Assembly (NCBI RefSeq): GCF_035917455.1
Contig: NZ_CP109078.1
Location: 5,006,001 to 5,070,000, forward strand
Reading direction: 5' to 3'
DNA length: 64,000 nucleotides
DNA from: Micromonospora sp. NBC_01796
GTDB lineage: Bacteria; Actinomycetota; Actinomycetes; Mycobacteriales; Micromonosporaceae
The notes below the pieces were generated by a model, which saw nothing but the letters and a program-made list of their open reading frames with translations, was not told the DNA's origin and made no database searches. This document shows positions 19,401 through 26,563 of the stretch, piece after piece. The position numbers and the translations under genes are program-made. How positions within the stretch are numbered: position 1 is the first letter of the stretch; the number at the start of each line of letters is the position of its first letter.

Positions 19401-21323
19401 CGGCGGCACCGCCTCGGCGAGCGGCCAGCCCTGTCCGGGCGGCACCTGGCCGTGCCGTCCCTGCTCGACCGGCCGGTCGTGGGCAGAGCGCCCCTGCTCG
19501 ACCGGTCGCTCCTGACTCGGGCGGGTGTGCTCGGTCGGCCGGTCCTGGCTGGGCCGAATGTGTTCGGCGGGACGGTCGGGCCGGGTCGGCGTGCCGGGGC
19601 GGCCGGCGGTCGGGCCGGCTTCGGTCATCGGCGGGCGACCGGTACCGGGGTCGGACGACCGGTAACCGTCGCGCGTCGGCGGCTGGTCCTGGCGTACGGC
19701 GGGACCACGGTCGGGGGACCAGCCGTTGTCCGGACCCGGTCCGGCCCACCGGTCGTGCGGCGGTACGGGTTCCTGCTCCGGACGGCCGGTGTTCGGCGGT
19801 TGCCGGCGCGGTGGTTCGGCACCGGGCGGGTAACCCTGCTCGCCCCGGCTCGGCCGCTCGGCCGGGCCGTCGCTCCGGCCCGGCCGGGCTATGCCACCGG
19901 GACCGATCGGGACCTGGGCGTCAGGTGCGGACCAGCCCCTCGGCTGGGTGCGGCCCGGTCCCTCGGAGTTGTCGAACCGGCGGTCGGCCGACGACGGGCG
20001 GCGGCCGGGCAGGGCCTGGGTTTCCTCCGGCGCGGAGTCCGGTCGCCAACCGCCGGACCGGTCGTACGGCGCAACCGGACCCGGCCCACTCCATGTCGCT
20101 TCCGGACCCTGCCCGCTCCACGCCGCTTCCGAACCCGGCCGGTACGGCTGGCGCTCCCGCGCCTCCCGGTCCCGCTCGTACGTCTCGGAGTCGTACCCGC
20201 CGGGGCGGCCCCGATCCTGCTGGTAGCGCTGGTCGGGTCGGTCGGTCGCCCGGTACTCGCCGTGCCCCGAGCCGCCCGGTCCACCGCGCCCGGGACCGCC
20301 CGCCCCACCACGATTCTGCCCACCGGGGTAGGCGGGACCGGTCGGATGGGCGGGACTGACCGGGTGGGCGGGACTGACCGGGTGCGCCGGACTGACCGGA
20401 CGAGCCGAACCGACCGGGTGGGCGGGACTGACCGGGTGCGCGGGGCTGACCGGGTGCGCGGGGCTGACCGGATGAGTGGAGCCGACCGGGTGGGCCGGGC
20501 TGACCGGGTGGGTGGGTCCGACCGGGCGCGCGGGTCCGACCGGACGAGCCGGCGGAAGGGGCCCGCCCCAGTGCTCGGCCCGGTCGGGTGCGGGCGGCGT
20601 CGTCCCCCACCCGTCCTGGGCCGGGCGCCGGCTGTCCGTGGTCGGATACTGCCCCCGCTCGCCCGCCTGGCCGTACCCGGACGGCTGGCCCTGCCCGCGA
20701 TCGCCGCCCTGGCCCGGCTGCCGGTCGTGCCGCGAAGAGGACGTGTCGTGCCGCGAGGACGAGGGGTCGTGCCGGGAAGAGGACGAGTCAGGCCGTGAGG
20801 ACGAGTCGTGCCGGGAAGAGGACGAGTCGTGCCATGCGGAGGGGGCGTGGTCCGACTGTCGGCCGTGCCCGGACGGTGAGCCGTGGTCCGAGGGCGGGCC
20901 GTGCCGGGAGGGCTGGCCGTGGTCCGGGTGTTGGCCGTGCCTCGAAGGTGGACCGTTCTCGGGCTGCTGACCGTACCGGGAGGGTGGGGTGTCGGAGGTG
21001 GAGGTCGGGCGGTGACCCTGGGAGACGTGCCCGGACGACTGTCCGTGGCCCGAGGCCGGACCACGACCCGCCTGTTGGCCGGAGAAATGGGACGGGTTCG
21101 AGTCGTCGGGGTGCGACGATGGTCCGTCGGACGGGTAGACCCCGGCCCGGCCGGAGACGACCGAGGCGCGGCCACTGGCCGCTGGGCGTTGCGGTGTTCG
21201 CTTCGGTCCGGGGTCGCCCGGATACCGCTGGCCGGGGAAGGCGGCCTGCCACTCGGTGGTCGGTTCACCCATCCAGGAGGGCTCGGGCGGGTCTCCCCAC
21301 CGGTCCCGGTAGCGATCCGTCAT
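16449..21323 (-). CDS. Giant low-complexity protein with TPR-like and WG-repeat C-terminus
   Basis: A 1624-aa protein. Residues 1 to about 1190 are intrinsically disordered: Gly/Ser/His/Arg-rich at first, with repeated SSSRHD units (DNA 20745-20835), then about a dozen hexapeptides like AHPVSP (20340-20550), then Pro/Glu/Ala/Thr-rich sequence with a Ser-Ala run (18865-18906). Residues about 1193-1370 are helical and TPR-like (helices around ARLAHVLQWRGDFAEADRLF and EACNHFEKALELRK). Residues about 1400-1600 contain at least four WG repeats (GGWIAVDKNNQVVI, GGWGAVDKTGREVL, KGVVDRTGRVIV, GQWGALDRRGELLI). There is no signal peptide or membrane helix. WG-repeat proteins are usually binding scaffolds; the role here is unknown. 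It is divergent from an ABC exporter operon. Confidence 0.85.
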   Translation of the reverse strand: MTDRYRDRWGDPPEPSWMGEPTTEWQAAFPGQRYPGDPGPKRTPQRPAASGRASVVSGRAGVYPSDGPSSHPDDSNPSHFSGQQAGRGPASGHGQSSGHVSQGHRPTSTSDTPPSRYGQQPENGPPSRHGQHPDHGQPSRHGPPSDHGSPSGHGRQSDHAPSAWHDSSSSRHDSSSRPDSSSSRHDPSSSRHDTSSSRHDRQPGQGGDRGQGQPSGYGQAGERGQYPTTDSRRPAQDGWGTTPPAPDRAEHWGGPLPPARPVGPARPVGPTHPVSPAHPVGSTHPVSPAHPVSPAHPVSPAHPVGSARPVSPAHPVSPAHPVSPAHPTGPAYPGGQNRGGAGGPGRGGPGGSGHGEYRATDRPDQRYQQDRGRPGGYDSETYERDREARERQPYRPGSEAAWSGQGPEATWSGPGPVAPYDRSGGWRPDSAPEETQALPGRRPSSADRRFDNSEGPGRTQPRGWSAPDAQVPIGPGGIARPGRSDGPAERPSRGEQGYPPGAEPPRRQPPNTGRPEQEPVPPHDRWAGPGPDNGWSPDRGPAVRQDQPPTRDGYRSSDPGTGRPPMTEAGPTAGRPGTPTRPDRPAEHIRPSQDRPTEHTRPSQERPVEQGRSAHDRPVEQGRHGQVPPGQGWPLAEAVPPYRTPDRATAPTSGPPVVNEPLPSGADLFTPKRERQHQAPEPAPAEQPVPSQRTGGPAEDRDSTPGWPPTTADDKATAHPVSPSGPEEHDDLPRTPVSAPPAAGLRLEFLTAPPPPTPPRPAPVEPAPVEPPAPVVRLDPAPPPATVPAPTPPPPTPPSAPAPPSPSASASASASASASAELVSPGSVPDASAGRDAEAAATLPAGPAVPESGPVVGAQPSEPTSTGLPDAARPTDPDRVPDPLTGAIPAALPTGTPPAPSTPPAPWPPPAPARTDDAAVTAPATGTTQTASSTGGTATAASTGGTATASSGSTATAPDREPKTDGGSPGVSATGVHAPRESATAVHAPGGSAAGVGGPAGESAVADGIRVDAVTGDSASVTPGGAASDVPAGPIAGTTRPVSADPAGTDAREQGAPTDPGANGSTSDHAAVGPSTGQATGDAPTGPAGDAGAPVQGSTDEEGPADDGYPAEGPLPEDPVPVSGPPLATAPPGSPVAEASPDTVLPAPEGPAAGAATALRAPTMLTPIISPEERTPDETPAEEETPEPPPPDPEQVLSAYRWRFHHETLRELVEDPDELRAIRDRLTEKVDPAQDNRTRARLLSLRAVVSRILGDLGKALADGKLALGHAEATGELRRIAIAQARLAHVLQWRGDFAEADRLFEEANSSELPDRLRATMHEHAGRSCYDQGRYIEACNHFEKALELRKVEDPDLIARTELALDAVFSKVAQQGWGPYPRERDEILQVHRPPVPTFSERMQRWGYTTPEGESAIAPSYADAQPFHDRVAWVRRPEARAWELIDESGELLIGANAGYLGVGSFADGLAWVSRDGTGGWIAVDKNNQVVIGQGCDDVRPFRRGIAAIRRGGWGAVDKTGREVLPTRYAAFATALTDGRYVEGFTDEGLAIVDLGGRKGVVDRTGRVIVSPAYPAMVIHPVAFLIATPDGQWGALDRRGELLIDPVHPSRNDVMDEIDRLLADTKPVL
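18865..18906. repeat. Hexanucleotide microsatellite (GCCGAT)7
   Basis: Seven perfect GCCGAT units in tandem encode a Ser-Ala dipeptide run on the minus strand inside the giant WG-repeat protein. The number of units could vary by slippage without breaking the frame. Confidence 0.9.
20340..20550. repeat. 18-bp coding tandem repeats (AHPVSP-like units)
   Basis: About 11-12 imperfect 18-bp units, of the type GGGACTGACCGGGTGGGC on the plus strand, encode variants of AHPVSP, AHPVGS and ARPVGP in the minus-strand giant protein. Substitutions between units mostly keep Pro-Val spacing. Confidence 0.85.
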
Positions 21324-21487
21324 GATCCGACCCCGTTCCGGCGGGGGGCGCGGCGCGGCCGTTGGAACGGCTCGCGGCGCTCAATCACGGCGGTGTCACC
21401 TCGTCGGAAATTCTCACTGGGCAGCCGGGGGCGCCGGGTAAAGTCGCCCGGCTCGCTGCAGCGTGGTCGCGGAAGGAGGGTAACGGC

Positions 21488-22342
21488 GTGGGCTCGGTCA
21501 CCGCCACTGCGGCACCACCGATCAGTAGAAACATCATGTCCTTGTTCCGGACATTTACTGCGATAACAGGATCAGGGTACCGTCGTTATTCGACGTACCG
21601 ACAGGCGACGTTCGCCGGAGCCTTCACCAACACCGTCTTCGGCTTCCTCCGGTGCTACGTACTGCTCGCCGTGGCCACCGGGGTCGGCGGCCCGGCGGCC
21701 GGTTACGACCCGGCGCAACTGGCCACCTTCGTCTGGGTCGGGCAGGGAATGCTCGCCGTGGTGGGACTCTGGGAACGGACCGACCTGGCTGATCGGATCC
21801 GGACCGGGGACATCGCCACCGACCTGCTCCGGCCGGTCCACCCGGTGGTCAGCTACCTCGCCACCGACCTCGGACGGGCGGCGTACGCGATGCTGACCCG
21901 GTTCGTCCCGCCGGTGCTCACCGGCCCGATCTTCTTCGACGTCTACCTCCCGAACCGCTGGTACACCACCCCGCTCTTCCTGGTCTCGACGTTCGTCGCC
22001 GTGGTCCTCTCGTTCTGCTGCCGTTACCTGGTCAACGCGACCGCCTACTGGCTGCAGGACGTACGCGGGCCGATGGTGCTCTGGACCCTCGCCTCCGGCG
22101 TACTCGCCGGTCTCTACTTCCCGCTGCGTTTCCTGCCGGAGTGGATCAGCGTGCCGCTGTGGCTGGCCACCCCGTTCCCGAGCCTGATGCAGACCTCGCT
22201 CGACGTGGTGGTCGAACGCGACCGTCCGGCGGTGCAGGTCGGCCTGGTCGGCGTACAGGTGGTCTGGGTCGGGGTGCTCCTGTTCGCCTGCCGTGCGGTG
22301 CAGCGGCGGGCCGAGCGGCGACTGGTGGTGCAGGGTGGCTGA
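21488..22342 (+). CDS. ABC-2 type exporter permease (first subunit)
   Basis: A 284-aa integral membrane protein with about six hydrophobic segments, resembling the COG4587-type permease of uncharacterised ABC exporters (ABC2_membrane_6). GTG 21488 is chosen because GGAGGG (21475-21480) lies 7 bp upstream. The segment RIRTGDIATDLLRPVHP between helices is typical of these permeases. It is the first gene of a three-gene operon with overlapping ends (8 bp to the next). The substrate is not identifiable. Confidence 0.87.
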   Translation: MGSVTATAAPPISRNIMSLFRTFTAITGSGYRRYSTYRQATFAGAFTNTVFGFLRCYVLLAVATGVGGPAAGYDPAQLATFVWVGQGMLAVVGLWERTDLADRIRTGDIATDLLRPVHPVVSYLATDLGRAAYAMLTRFVPPVLTGPIFFDVYLPNRWYTTPLFLVSTFVAVVLSFCCRYLVNATAYWLQDVRGPMVLWTLASGVLAGLYFPLRFLPEWISVPLWLATPFPSLMQTSLDVVVERDRPAVQVGLVGVQVVWVGVLLFACRAVQRRAERRLVVQGG

Positions 22343-23156
22343 ACGGGAAAACCCGGCCGGACCGGGCGCGGGTTACCTGGCCCTGCTGCGCGGGCAGGCG
22401 CGGTCGCAGGCGTCGTACCGGACCTCGTTCGCCATCGACCTGGTCAGCAACGTCGGCGCCACCGTCTTCGACGTGGTCACGGTGCTGGTGCTGTTCCAGG
22501 TGACCCGGATCCTCGGCGGTTTCGACGTACGCGAGGCGATGGTGATGGTGGGGCTGTCCGCCTGTTCCTTCGCCACCGCCGACCTGGCCGTGGGCAACAT
22601 CGAACGGGTCCAGCAGTACGTCCGGACCGGGCTGATGGACGCGGTCCTGGTACGCCCGCTCGGCGCCCTGCCGCAACTGCTGCTGATGGACCTGCCGCTG
22701 CGCAAGCTGTCCCGGGCGGCGTTCGGGCTCGCCGTGCTGGTCGTGGCGCTGGCCGCGGCCGACATCGACTGGACTCCGGGGCGGGTCGTGCTGGTGGTGG
22801 TCGCCCCGCTGGCCGGGACCGTCTTCTTCGCCTCGATCTTCGTCGCCTCGGCCACCCTGGCGTTCTGGTGGATCGACTCGGGCCAGGTCGGCAACGCGTT
22901 CACCTACGGTGGTCGGGACTTCACCTCGTACCCGATCACCGTCTACGGCGGATGGTTCCGCGCGATTTTCGCGTACGGCCTGGGTTTTGCCTTCGTGGCC
23001 TACCACCCGGCGCTGGCGCTGCTGGGCCGGGCCGACCCGCTGGGCCTGCCGGGCTGGGTCGGTTGGGCCGCGCCGGGCGTCGCGGGGCTGGCCGCCGTCG
23101 GCGCCGCCGCCGCGTGGCGCGGCGGCATCAGACACTACCGGAGTACGGGGTCCTGA
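22335..23156 (+). CDS. ABC-2 type exporter permease (second subunit)
   Basis: A 273-aa membrane protein with about six membrane segments and the matching loop YVRTGLMDAVLVRPLGALPQLL, the COG3694-type partner of the preceding permease. GTG 22335 overlaps the upstream gene by 8 bp, and the stop shares one base with the ATPase ATG (TGATG). The two permeases would form the heterodimeric channel. Confidence 0.87.
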   Translation: MAERENPAGPGAGYLALLRGQARSQASYRTSFAIDLVSNVGATVFDVVTVLVLFQVTRILGGFDVREAMVMVGLSACSFATADLAVGNIERVQQYVRTGLMDAVLVRPLGALPQLLLMDLPLRKLSRAAFGLAVLVVALAAADIDWTPGRVVLVVVAPLAGTVFFASIFVASATLAFWWIDSGQVGNAFTYGGRDFTSYPITVYGGWFRAIFAYGLGFAFVAYHPALALLGRADPLGLPGWVGWAAPGVAGLAAVGAAAAWRGGIRHYRSTGS

Positions 23157-24184
23157 TGAGCGACGTCATCGAAGCGCGCGGACTGCGCAAGGAGTTCACG
23201 GTACGGGTGAAGACCGGCCGGTTGCGCCGGACGAAAAAGGTCGTCGCCGCGGTCGACGGGGTGGACCTGGTGGTGGCCCGGGGCGAGATGATCGGCTACA
23301 TCGGACCGAACGGGGCCGGCAAGTCGACCACCCTGAAGATGCTCACCGGTGTGCTGATGCCCTCGGGTGGCGACGTACGCGTCTGCGGGCTGACCCCGGT
23401 GGCGCAGCGGACCCGGCTGGCGATGCGCATCGGGGTGGTGTTCGGCCAGCGTTCCCAGCTCTGGTGGGATCTGCCGCTGCGGGACTCGTTCGACCTGCTG
23501 CGGCACATCTACCGGGTGCCATCCGCCGAGCACGCCGCCCGGCTGCGCCGCTGCCGGTCCCGGCTCGACCTGGAAGAGTTCCTCGACACCCCGGTCCGGC
23601 AACTCTCCCTGGGGCAGCGGATGCGCGGTGAGCTGACCGCCGCGCTGCTGCACGGGCCGGAGGTGCTCTTCCTGGACGAGCCGACCATCGGCCTGGACCT
23701 GGTGAGCAAGCAGGCGGTCCGGGAGTTCCTGGGTGACCTGGGCCGGGCCGGGGACACGACCCTGGTGCTCACCACCCACGACCTGGCCGACATCGAACGC
23801 CTCTGCCGCCGGCTGGTGGTGATCGATCACGGTCAGGTGGTGCACGACGGCGACATAGAGGCGCTGCACGCCCGGTACGGTTCGCGCCGCCTGGTCGTGG
23901 TCGACCTGGACGAACCGCTGGCCGATCCGCCGGTCCTGCCCGGTGCGCCGGTGCGGCGGATCGAGGCGGACGGTCGGCGGCTGGTCTTCGAGTTGGAGTC
24001 GGCGACCGCGGGGGAGGTGGTGGCCCGGCTGGCCGGGCTTACCACCCTGCGCGACATCGCGATCGTCGAGCCGGACATCGAGGACGTGGTCCGTCGCCTC
24101 TACCAGACCCCCGCGCCGCCCGGTGTCATCCCACTCCAGGCGCCGGAATCGGTTACCCGTGCCGATCTCACGGGTGCTCCATGA
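23156..24184 (+). CDS. ABC exporter ATP-binding protein
   Basis: A 342-aa nucleotide-binding subunit energising the two upstream permeases. Walker A GPNGAGKS (residues 50-57), Q-loop FGQRSQLWWDLP, signature LSLGQRMRGEL, Walker B VLFLDEP and the switch His in LVLTTHDLADIE are all intact. About 90 C-terminal residues after the ATPase domain form the usual COG4586-type accessory domain. The last codons and stop lie inside an 18-bp direct repeat shared with the convergent regulator gene. Confidence 0.93.
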   Translation: MSDVIEARGLRKEFTVRVKTGRLRRTKKVVAAVDGVDLVVARGEMIGYIGPNGAGKSTTLKMLTGVLMPSGGDVRVCGLTPVAQRTRLAMRIGVVFGQRSQLWWDLPLRDSFDLLRHIYRVPSAEHAARLRRCRSRLDLEEFLDTPVRQLSLGQRMRGELTAALLHGPEVLFLDEPTIGLDLVSKQAVREFLGDLGRAGDTTLVLTTHDLADIERLCRRLVVIDHGQVVHDGDIEALHARYGSRRLVVVDLDEPLADPPVLPGAPVRRIEADGRRLVFELESATAGEVVARLAGLTTLRDIAIVEPDIEDVVRRLYQTPAPPGVIPLQAPESVTRADLTGAP

Positions 24185-24207
24185 GCCCGCTCACGGGTGC
24201 TCCATGA
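24167..24207. repeat. 18-bp direct repeat across two convergent stop codons
   Basis: CTCACGGGTGCTCCATGA is found at 24167-24184 and again at 24190-24207 (23-bp period). The first copy contains the ATPase stop codon, and the second contains the stop codon and last codons of the minus-strand cupin regulator. The spacer between the two genes is only 6 bp. Confidence 0.9.
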
Positions 24208-24754
24208 CGAGCACGGCGAAGGTGCCCGGGGCGAGCGCCTCGTAGCGGTGCGGTACGTCGCCGGGAAAGGCGGCGTAGTCGCCCGGTTCGAGTTCCACCG
24301 GCGCCGAGGCGGGTCCGGTACGCAGCCGTCCGGCGCCCACCACCAGGTGTTCCATGCTGCCGGGGATGTGCGCGGTCGCCTCGCGTACGGCACCGGGTTC
24401 GAGGGTGAGCAGGTAGATGTCGCGCCGGGCGTGGGTCGAGCCGGCGGCGAGCAGGGTGCCGGTGAAGTCGGCCTGTTCCGAGCGGATGCCGCTGCCGTAA
24501 CCGGCCCGGACCACCCGTACGGCCGGGGCGGGTTCCTCGACCAGCCGGCTGAACGGCACCTCCAGTGCGACGCCGAGCGCCCAGACCGTTTCCACGCTGG
24601 GGTTGCCGGTCCCGGCTTCGAGCTGGGAGAGCGTCGACTTGGCGATGCCGGCCCGGCGGGCCAGTTCGGTGAGCGAGATCCCGGCGCGTTCCCGTTCCCG
24701 GCGCAGGGCGGCGGCGATGGTGGCCACGGGCGAGCTGGGTTGGGACGGTGGCAT
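24191..24754 (-). CDS. XRE-family regulator with C-terminal cupin domain
   Basis: A 187-aa transcription factor. An N-terminal helix-turn-helix (RERERAGISLTELARRAGIAKSTLSQLEAG, residues about 15-45) is followed by a small cupin sensor domain (SMEHLVVGAGRLRTGP ... LEPGDYAAFPGDVPHRYEAL). ATG 24754 is preferred (GGAGC upstream); ATG 24808 would add a tail overlapping the azl promoter. It is divergent from azlCD across 65 bp with two inverted repeats, so it probably controls azlCD and itself. The ligand is unknown, possibly an amino acid. Confidence 0.9.
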   Translation of the reverse strand: MPPSQPSSPVATIAAALRRERERAGISLTELARRAGIAKSTLSQLEAGTGNPSVETVWALGVALEVPFSRLVEEPAPAVRVVRAGYGSGIRSEQADFTGTLLAAGSTHARRDIYLLTLEPGAVREATAHIPGSMEHLVVGAGRLRTGPASAPVELEPGDYAAFPGDVPHRYEALAPGTFAVLVMEHP

Positions 24755-24775
24755 GTTCGCTCCATCGGTCAGGCT

Positions 24776-24819
24776 GTTCGGTTTGACGAACGCGGGCACG
24801 GCGTTCATTATTCTGAACC
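24776..24819 (+). promoter_or_regulatory. azlCD promoter with two operator-like inverted repeats
   Basis: TTGACG (24783-24788) and CATTAT (24806-24811) are 17 bp apart and end 8 bp before the azlC ATG, so the mRNA is probably leaderless. GTTCG-N6-CGAAC (24776-24791) covers the -35 box. GTTC-N8-GAAC (24803-24818) covers the -10 box and transcription start. Both are plausible sites for the divergent cupin regulator. Confidence 0.55.
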
Positions 24820-25506
24820 ATGCGTACGGTAGACCGAACAACCGACCGCGCACTGCTGCGTGACATCGGCGCGCTCAGCGTGGCGATCATCGCGGTCGGC
24901 GCCTCCTTCGGCGCGATCGCGCTCGCCGCCGGGCTGCCGGTCTGGGCCGTGATCACCATGTCCACGGTGCTCTACGCGGGCGGGGCCCAGTTCATGGCCG
25001 TCGGGCTGGTCGCCGCCGGCAACCCGCTCGCCGCCGTACTCGCCGGACTCCTGCTCAACGCCCGGCACCTGCCGTTCGGGCTCACCCTCGGCGACACCCT
25101 CGGTACGAGTTGGCGGTCCCGAATCGTCGGCGCCCACCTGATGACCGACGAGACCACCGCGTTCGCCCTCGCCCGGCCCGAGGGTGCCGAACGACGACGG
25201 GCGTACTGGCTGGCCGGGGTGCTGCTCTTCCTCGCCTGGAACGCCGGCACCGTGCTCGGTGTGCTGCTCGGTGGGATCGCCGGCGACCCGAACCGGCTCG
25301 GCCTGGACGCCGCCTTCCCGGCCGGTCTGCTCGCCCTGCTGCTGCCCGTTCTGCGGGACCCGGACACCCGTCGGGTGGCGGTGGTCGGGGCGCTGGCCGC
25401 CGTGCTGCTCACCCCGGTCCTGCCGGCCGGTCTGCCGGTACTGCTGGCCCTGGGCGGGCTCGGCGTACTCGCCCTGCCCCGACGCAAGCCGGTACGGCCA
25501 TGCTGA
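24820..25506 (+). CDS. azlC: AzlC family branched-chain amino acid exporter, large subunit
   Basis: A 228-aa membrane protein with the AzlC signature near the N-terminus (GASFGAIALAAGLPVW ... STVLYAGGAQFMAVGL) followed by LNARHLPFGLTL and helices rich in Leu/Ala/Val. With AzlD it forms a two-component efflux pump for branched-chain or related amino acids. It overlaps azlD by 7 bp. It is preceded by a probable leaderless promoter and a divergent XRE-cupin regulator. Confidence 0.92.
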   Translation: MRTVDRTTDRALLRDIGALSVAIIAVGASFGAIALAAGLPVWAVITMSTVLYAGGAQFMAVGLVAAGNPLAAVLAGLLLNARHLPFGLTLGDTLGTSWRSRIVGAHLMTDETTAFALARPEGAERRRAYWLAGVLLFLAWNAGTVLGVLLGGIAGDPNRLGLDAAFPAGLLALLLPVLRDPDTRRVAVVGALAAVLLTPVLPAGLPVLLALGGLGVLALPRRKPVRPC

Positions 25507-25808
25507 TCGCGGTGATCCTGGCCCTGGCCGTCGGCACGTACGCGTTCCGGCTCTCCGGGGTGGTGCTGCGGGAACGGGCCGACCTGCCGGACTGGCTGGC
25601 CCGGCTGCTCCCGATCGCCGCCGCCACCATGCTCGCCGCACTGGCCGCCACGGCGGCGCTCACCGAGGGCGGTGCCTTCGCCGGCATCGCCCGCCCGGCC
25701 GGCGTACTGGTCGGCCTGGCACTCGCCGTACGCCGGGCACCGTTCGTACTGGTGGTGGTCGCCGCGGCCGGCACCACCGCCGTACTCCGCCTGCTCGGCG
25801 TCGCCTGA
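25500..25808 (+). CDS. azlD: AzlD family branched-chain amino acid exporter, small subunit
   Basis: A 102-aa membrane protein with four hydrophobic segments. The family pattern is visible as VGTYAFRLSG, then LARLLPIAAATMLAALA. ATG 25500 lies inside the end of azlC, so the subunits are translationally coupled. Confidence 0.9.
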   Translation: MLIAVILALAVGTYAFRLSGVVLRERADLPDWLARLLPIAAATMLAALAATAALTEGGAFAGIARPAGVLVGLALAVRRAPFVLVVVAAAGTTAVLRLLGVA

Positions 25809-25812
25809 GTTC

Positions 25813-25851
25813 CTGCCCGGTGTCGCCCGAGGCTCTGCCCGGCGTCGCCCG
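25813..25851. repeat. 17-bp direct repeat at a convergent junction
   Basis: CTGCCCGGTGTCGCCCG (25813-25829) recurs with one mismatch at 25835-25851 (22-bp period). It fills most of the 62-bp spacer between azlD and the convergent DUF3043 gene. Confidence 0.8.
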
Positions 25852-25870
25852 GTCGGGGGGAGCGCGGGGT

Positions 25871-26485
25871 TTAGATCTTGTCGCCGATCTTGACGCGGGG
25901 AGTGGGTGCGCGCATCCGGCGGAACGTGATCGAACGCATGATCGCGTAGAGGTAGAGCGAACCCATCCGCAGCTCGGACTTGGGGAACCGCTCGGTGACC
26001 AGCTTCTTGATCCGCCGGGAGATCAGGATCGAGTCGATCACCAGACCGATGGCGAGCGCACCCCAGAGCAGGTTCGAGATCAGCCGTACGGGATCCGGCA
26101 TCGCGGCCGACGAACCGATCAGCACGATCAGGGCACCACCGAAGAACCAGGTGCCGATCGTACGGCGGGAGTCGACCACGTCACGGGCCAGCACCCGCTC
26201 CGGTCCCCGGTCACGGGGTCCACCCTCGCGACGGAACTCGGCCGCCGCCTCGGCCCGTGCGGCCCGACGACGCTCCCGCGCCTCCTGCTTGTTCGCCGGT
26301 GGGCGGGTCTCCACGGCGCCCGCTCGACGCCCCGCACTCGGGCGCTTCGGCGTCTCCTTGCCGAGCTCCTTCTTGCTGGGGGTGTAGCCCCTGGGGCGGG
26401 CGGCATCGGTCGACTCCTCGGGCGTCACCGCGGTGACGTTCTCCTCGACGAGGTCGGTGGGCTTACGGCGAAACAACGACGGCAC
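25871..26485 (-). CDS. DUF3043 domain membrane protein
   Basis: A 204-aa protein. The N-terminal half is highly charged (SLFRRKPTDL, then KKELGKETPKRPSAGRR and a long Arg/Ala helix KQEARERRRAARAEAAAEFRR). Two membrane helices follow (TWFFGGALIVLIGSSAAM and LLWGALAIGLVIDSILI), then a short cytosolic tail ending KIGDKI. This matches the actinobacterial DUF3043 family, whose function is unknown. GTG 26485 is chosen because homologues begin with (M/V)PSLFRRK; the frame continues 12 codons upstream into a terminator hairpin. Confidence 0.85.
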   Translation of the reverse strand: MPSLFRRKPTDLVEENVTAVTPEESTDAARPRGYTPSKKELGKETPKRPSAGRRAGAVETRPPANKQEARERRRAARAEAAAEFRREGGPRDRGPERVLARDVVDSRRTIGTWFFGGALIVLIGSSAAMPDPVRLISNLLWGALAIGLVIDSILISRRIKKLVTERFPKSELRMGSLYLYAIMRSITFRRMRAPTPRVKIGDKI

Positions 26486-26504
26486 GGATGAAGGGTAGCG
26501 GGCG

Positions 26505-26544
26505 GCTGACGCCTCCCACACATCACGGTGCGGGAGGCGTCAGC
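26505..26544 (-). terminator. murA: Terminator of murA
   Basis: A perfect 13-bp stem (26505-26517 with 26532-26544) with a 14-nt loop lies 20 bp after the murA stop and just upstream of the DUF3043 start. Confidence 0.8.
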
Positions 26545-26563
26545 GGCTACGCCGTATGTGCTG

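Noticed and set aside
17533-19515. 660-codon plus-strand frame of Ser/Gly/Ala/Val
   Set aside because: Antisense of the disordered region of the WG-repeat gene; low complexity only.
20340-20550. Regular 18-bp repeats that look like a CRISPR-type array
   Set aside because: No unique spacers between units, repeats are in frame and encode AHPVSP-like peptides, and no cas genes are present.
18117-20798. 893-codon plus-strand open frame rich in Arg/Gly
   Set aside because: It lies wholly within the giant minus-strand WG-repeat gene and mirrors its repeats; no start signal or recognisable domain.
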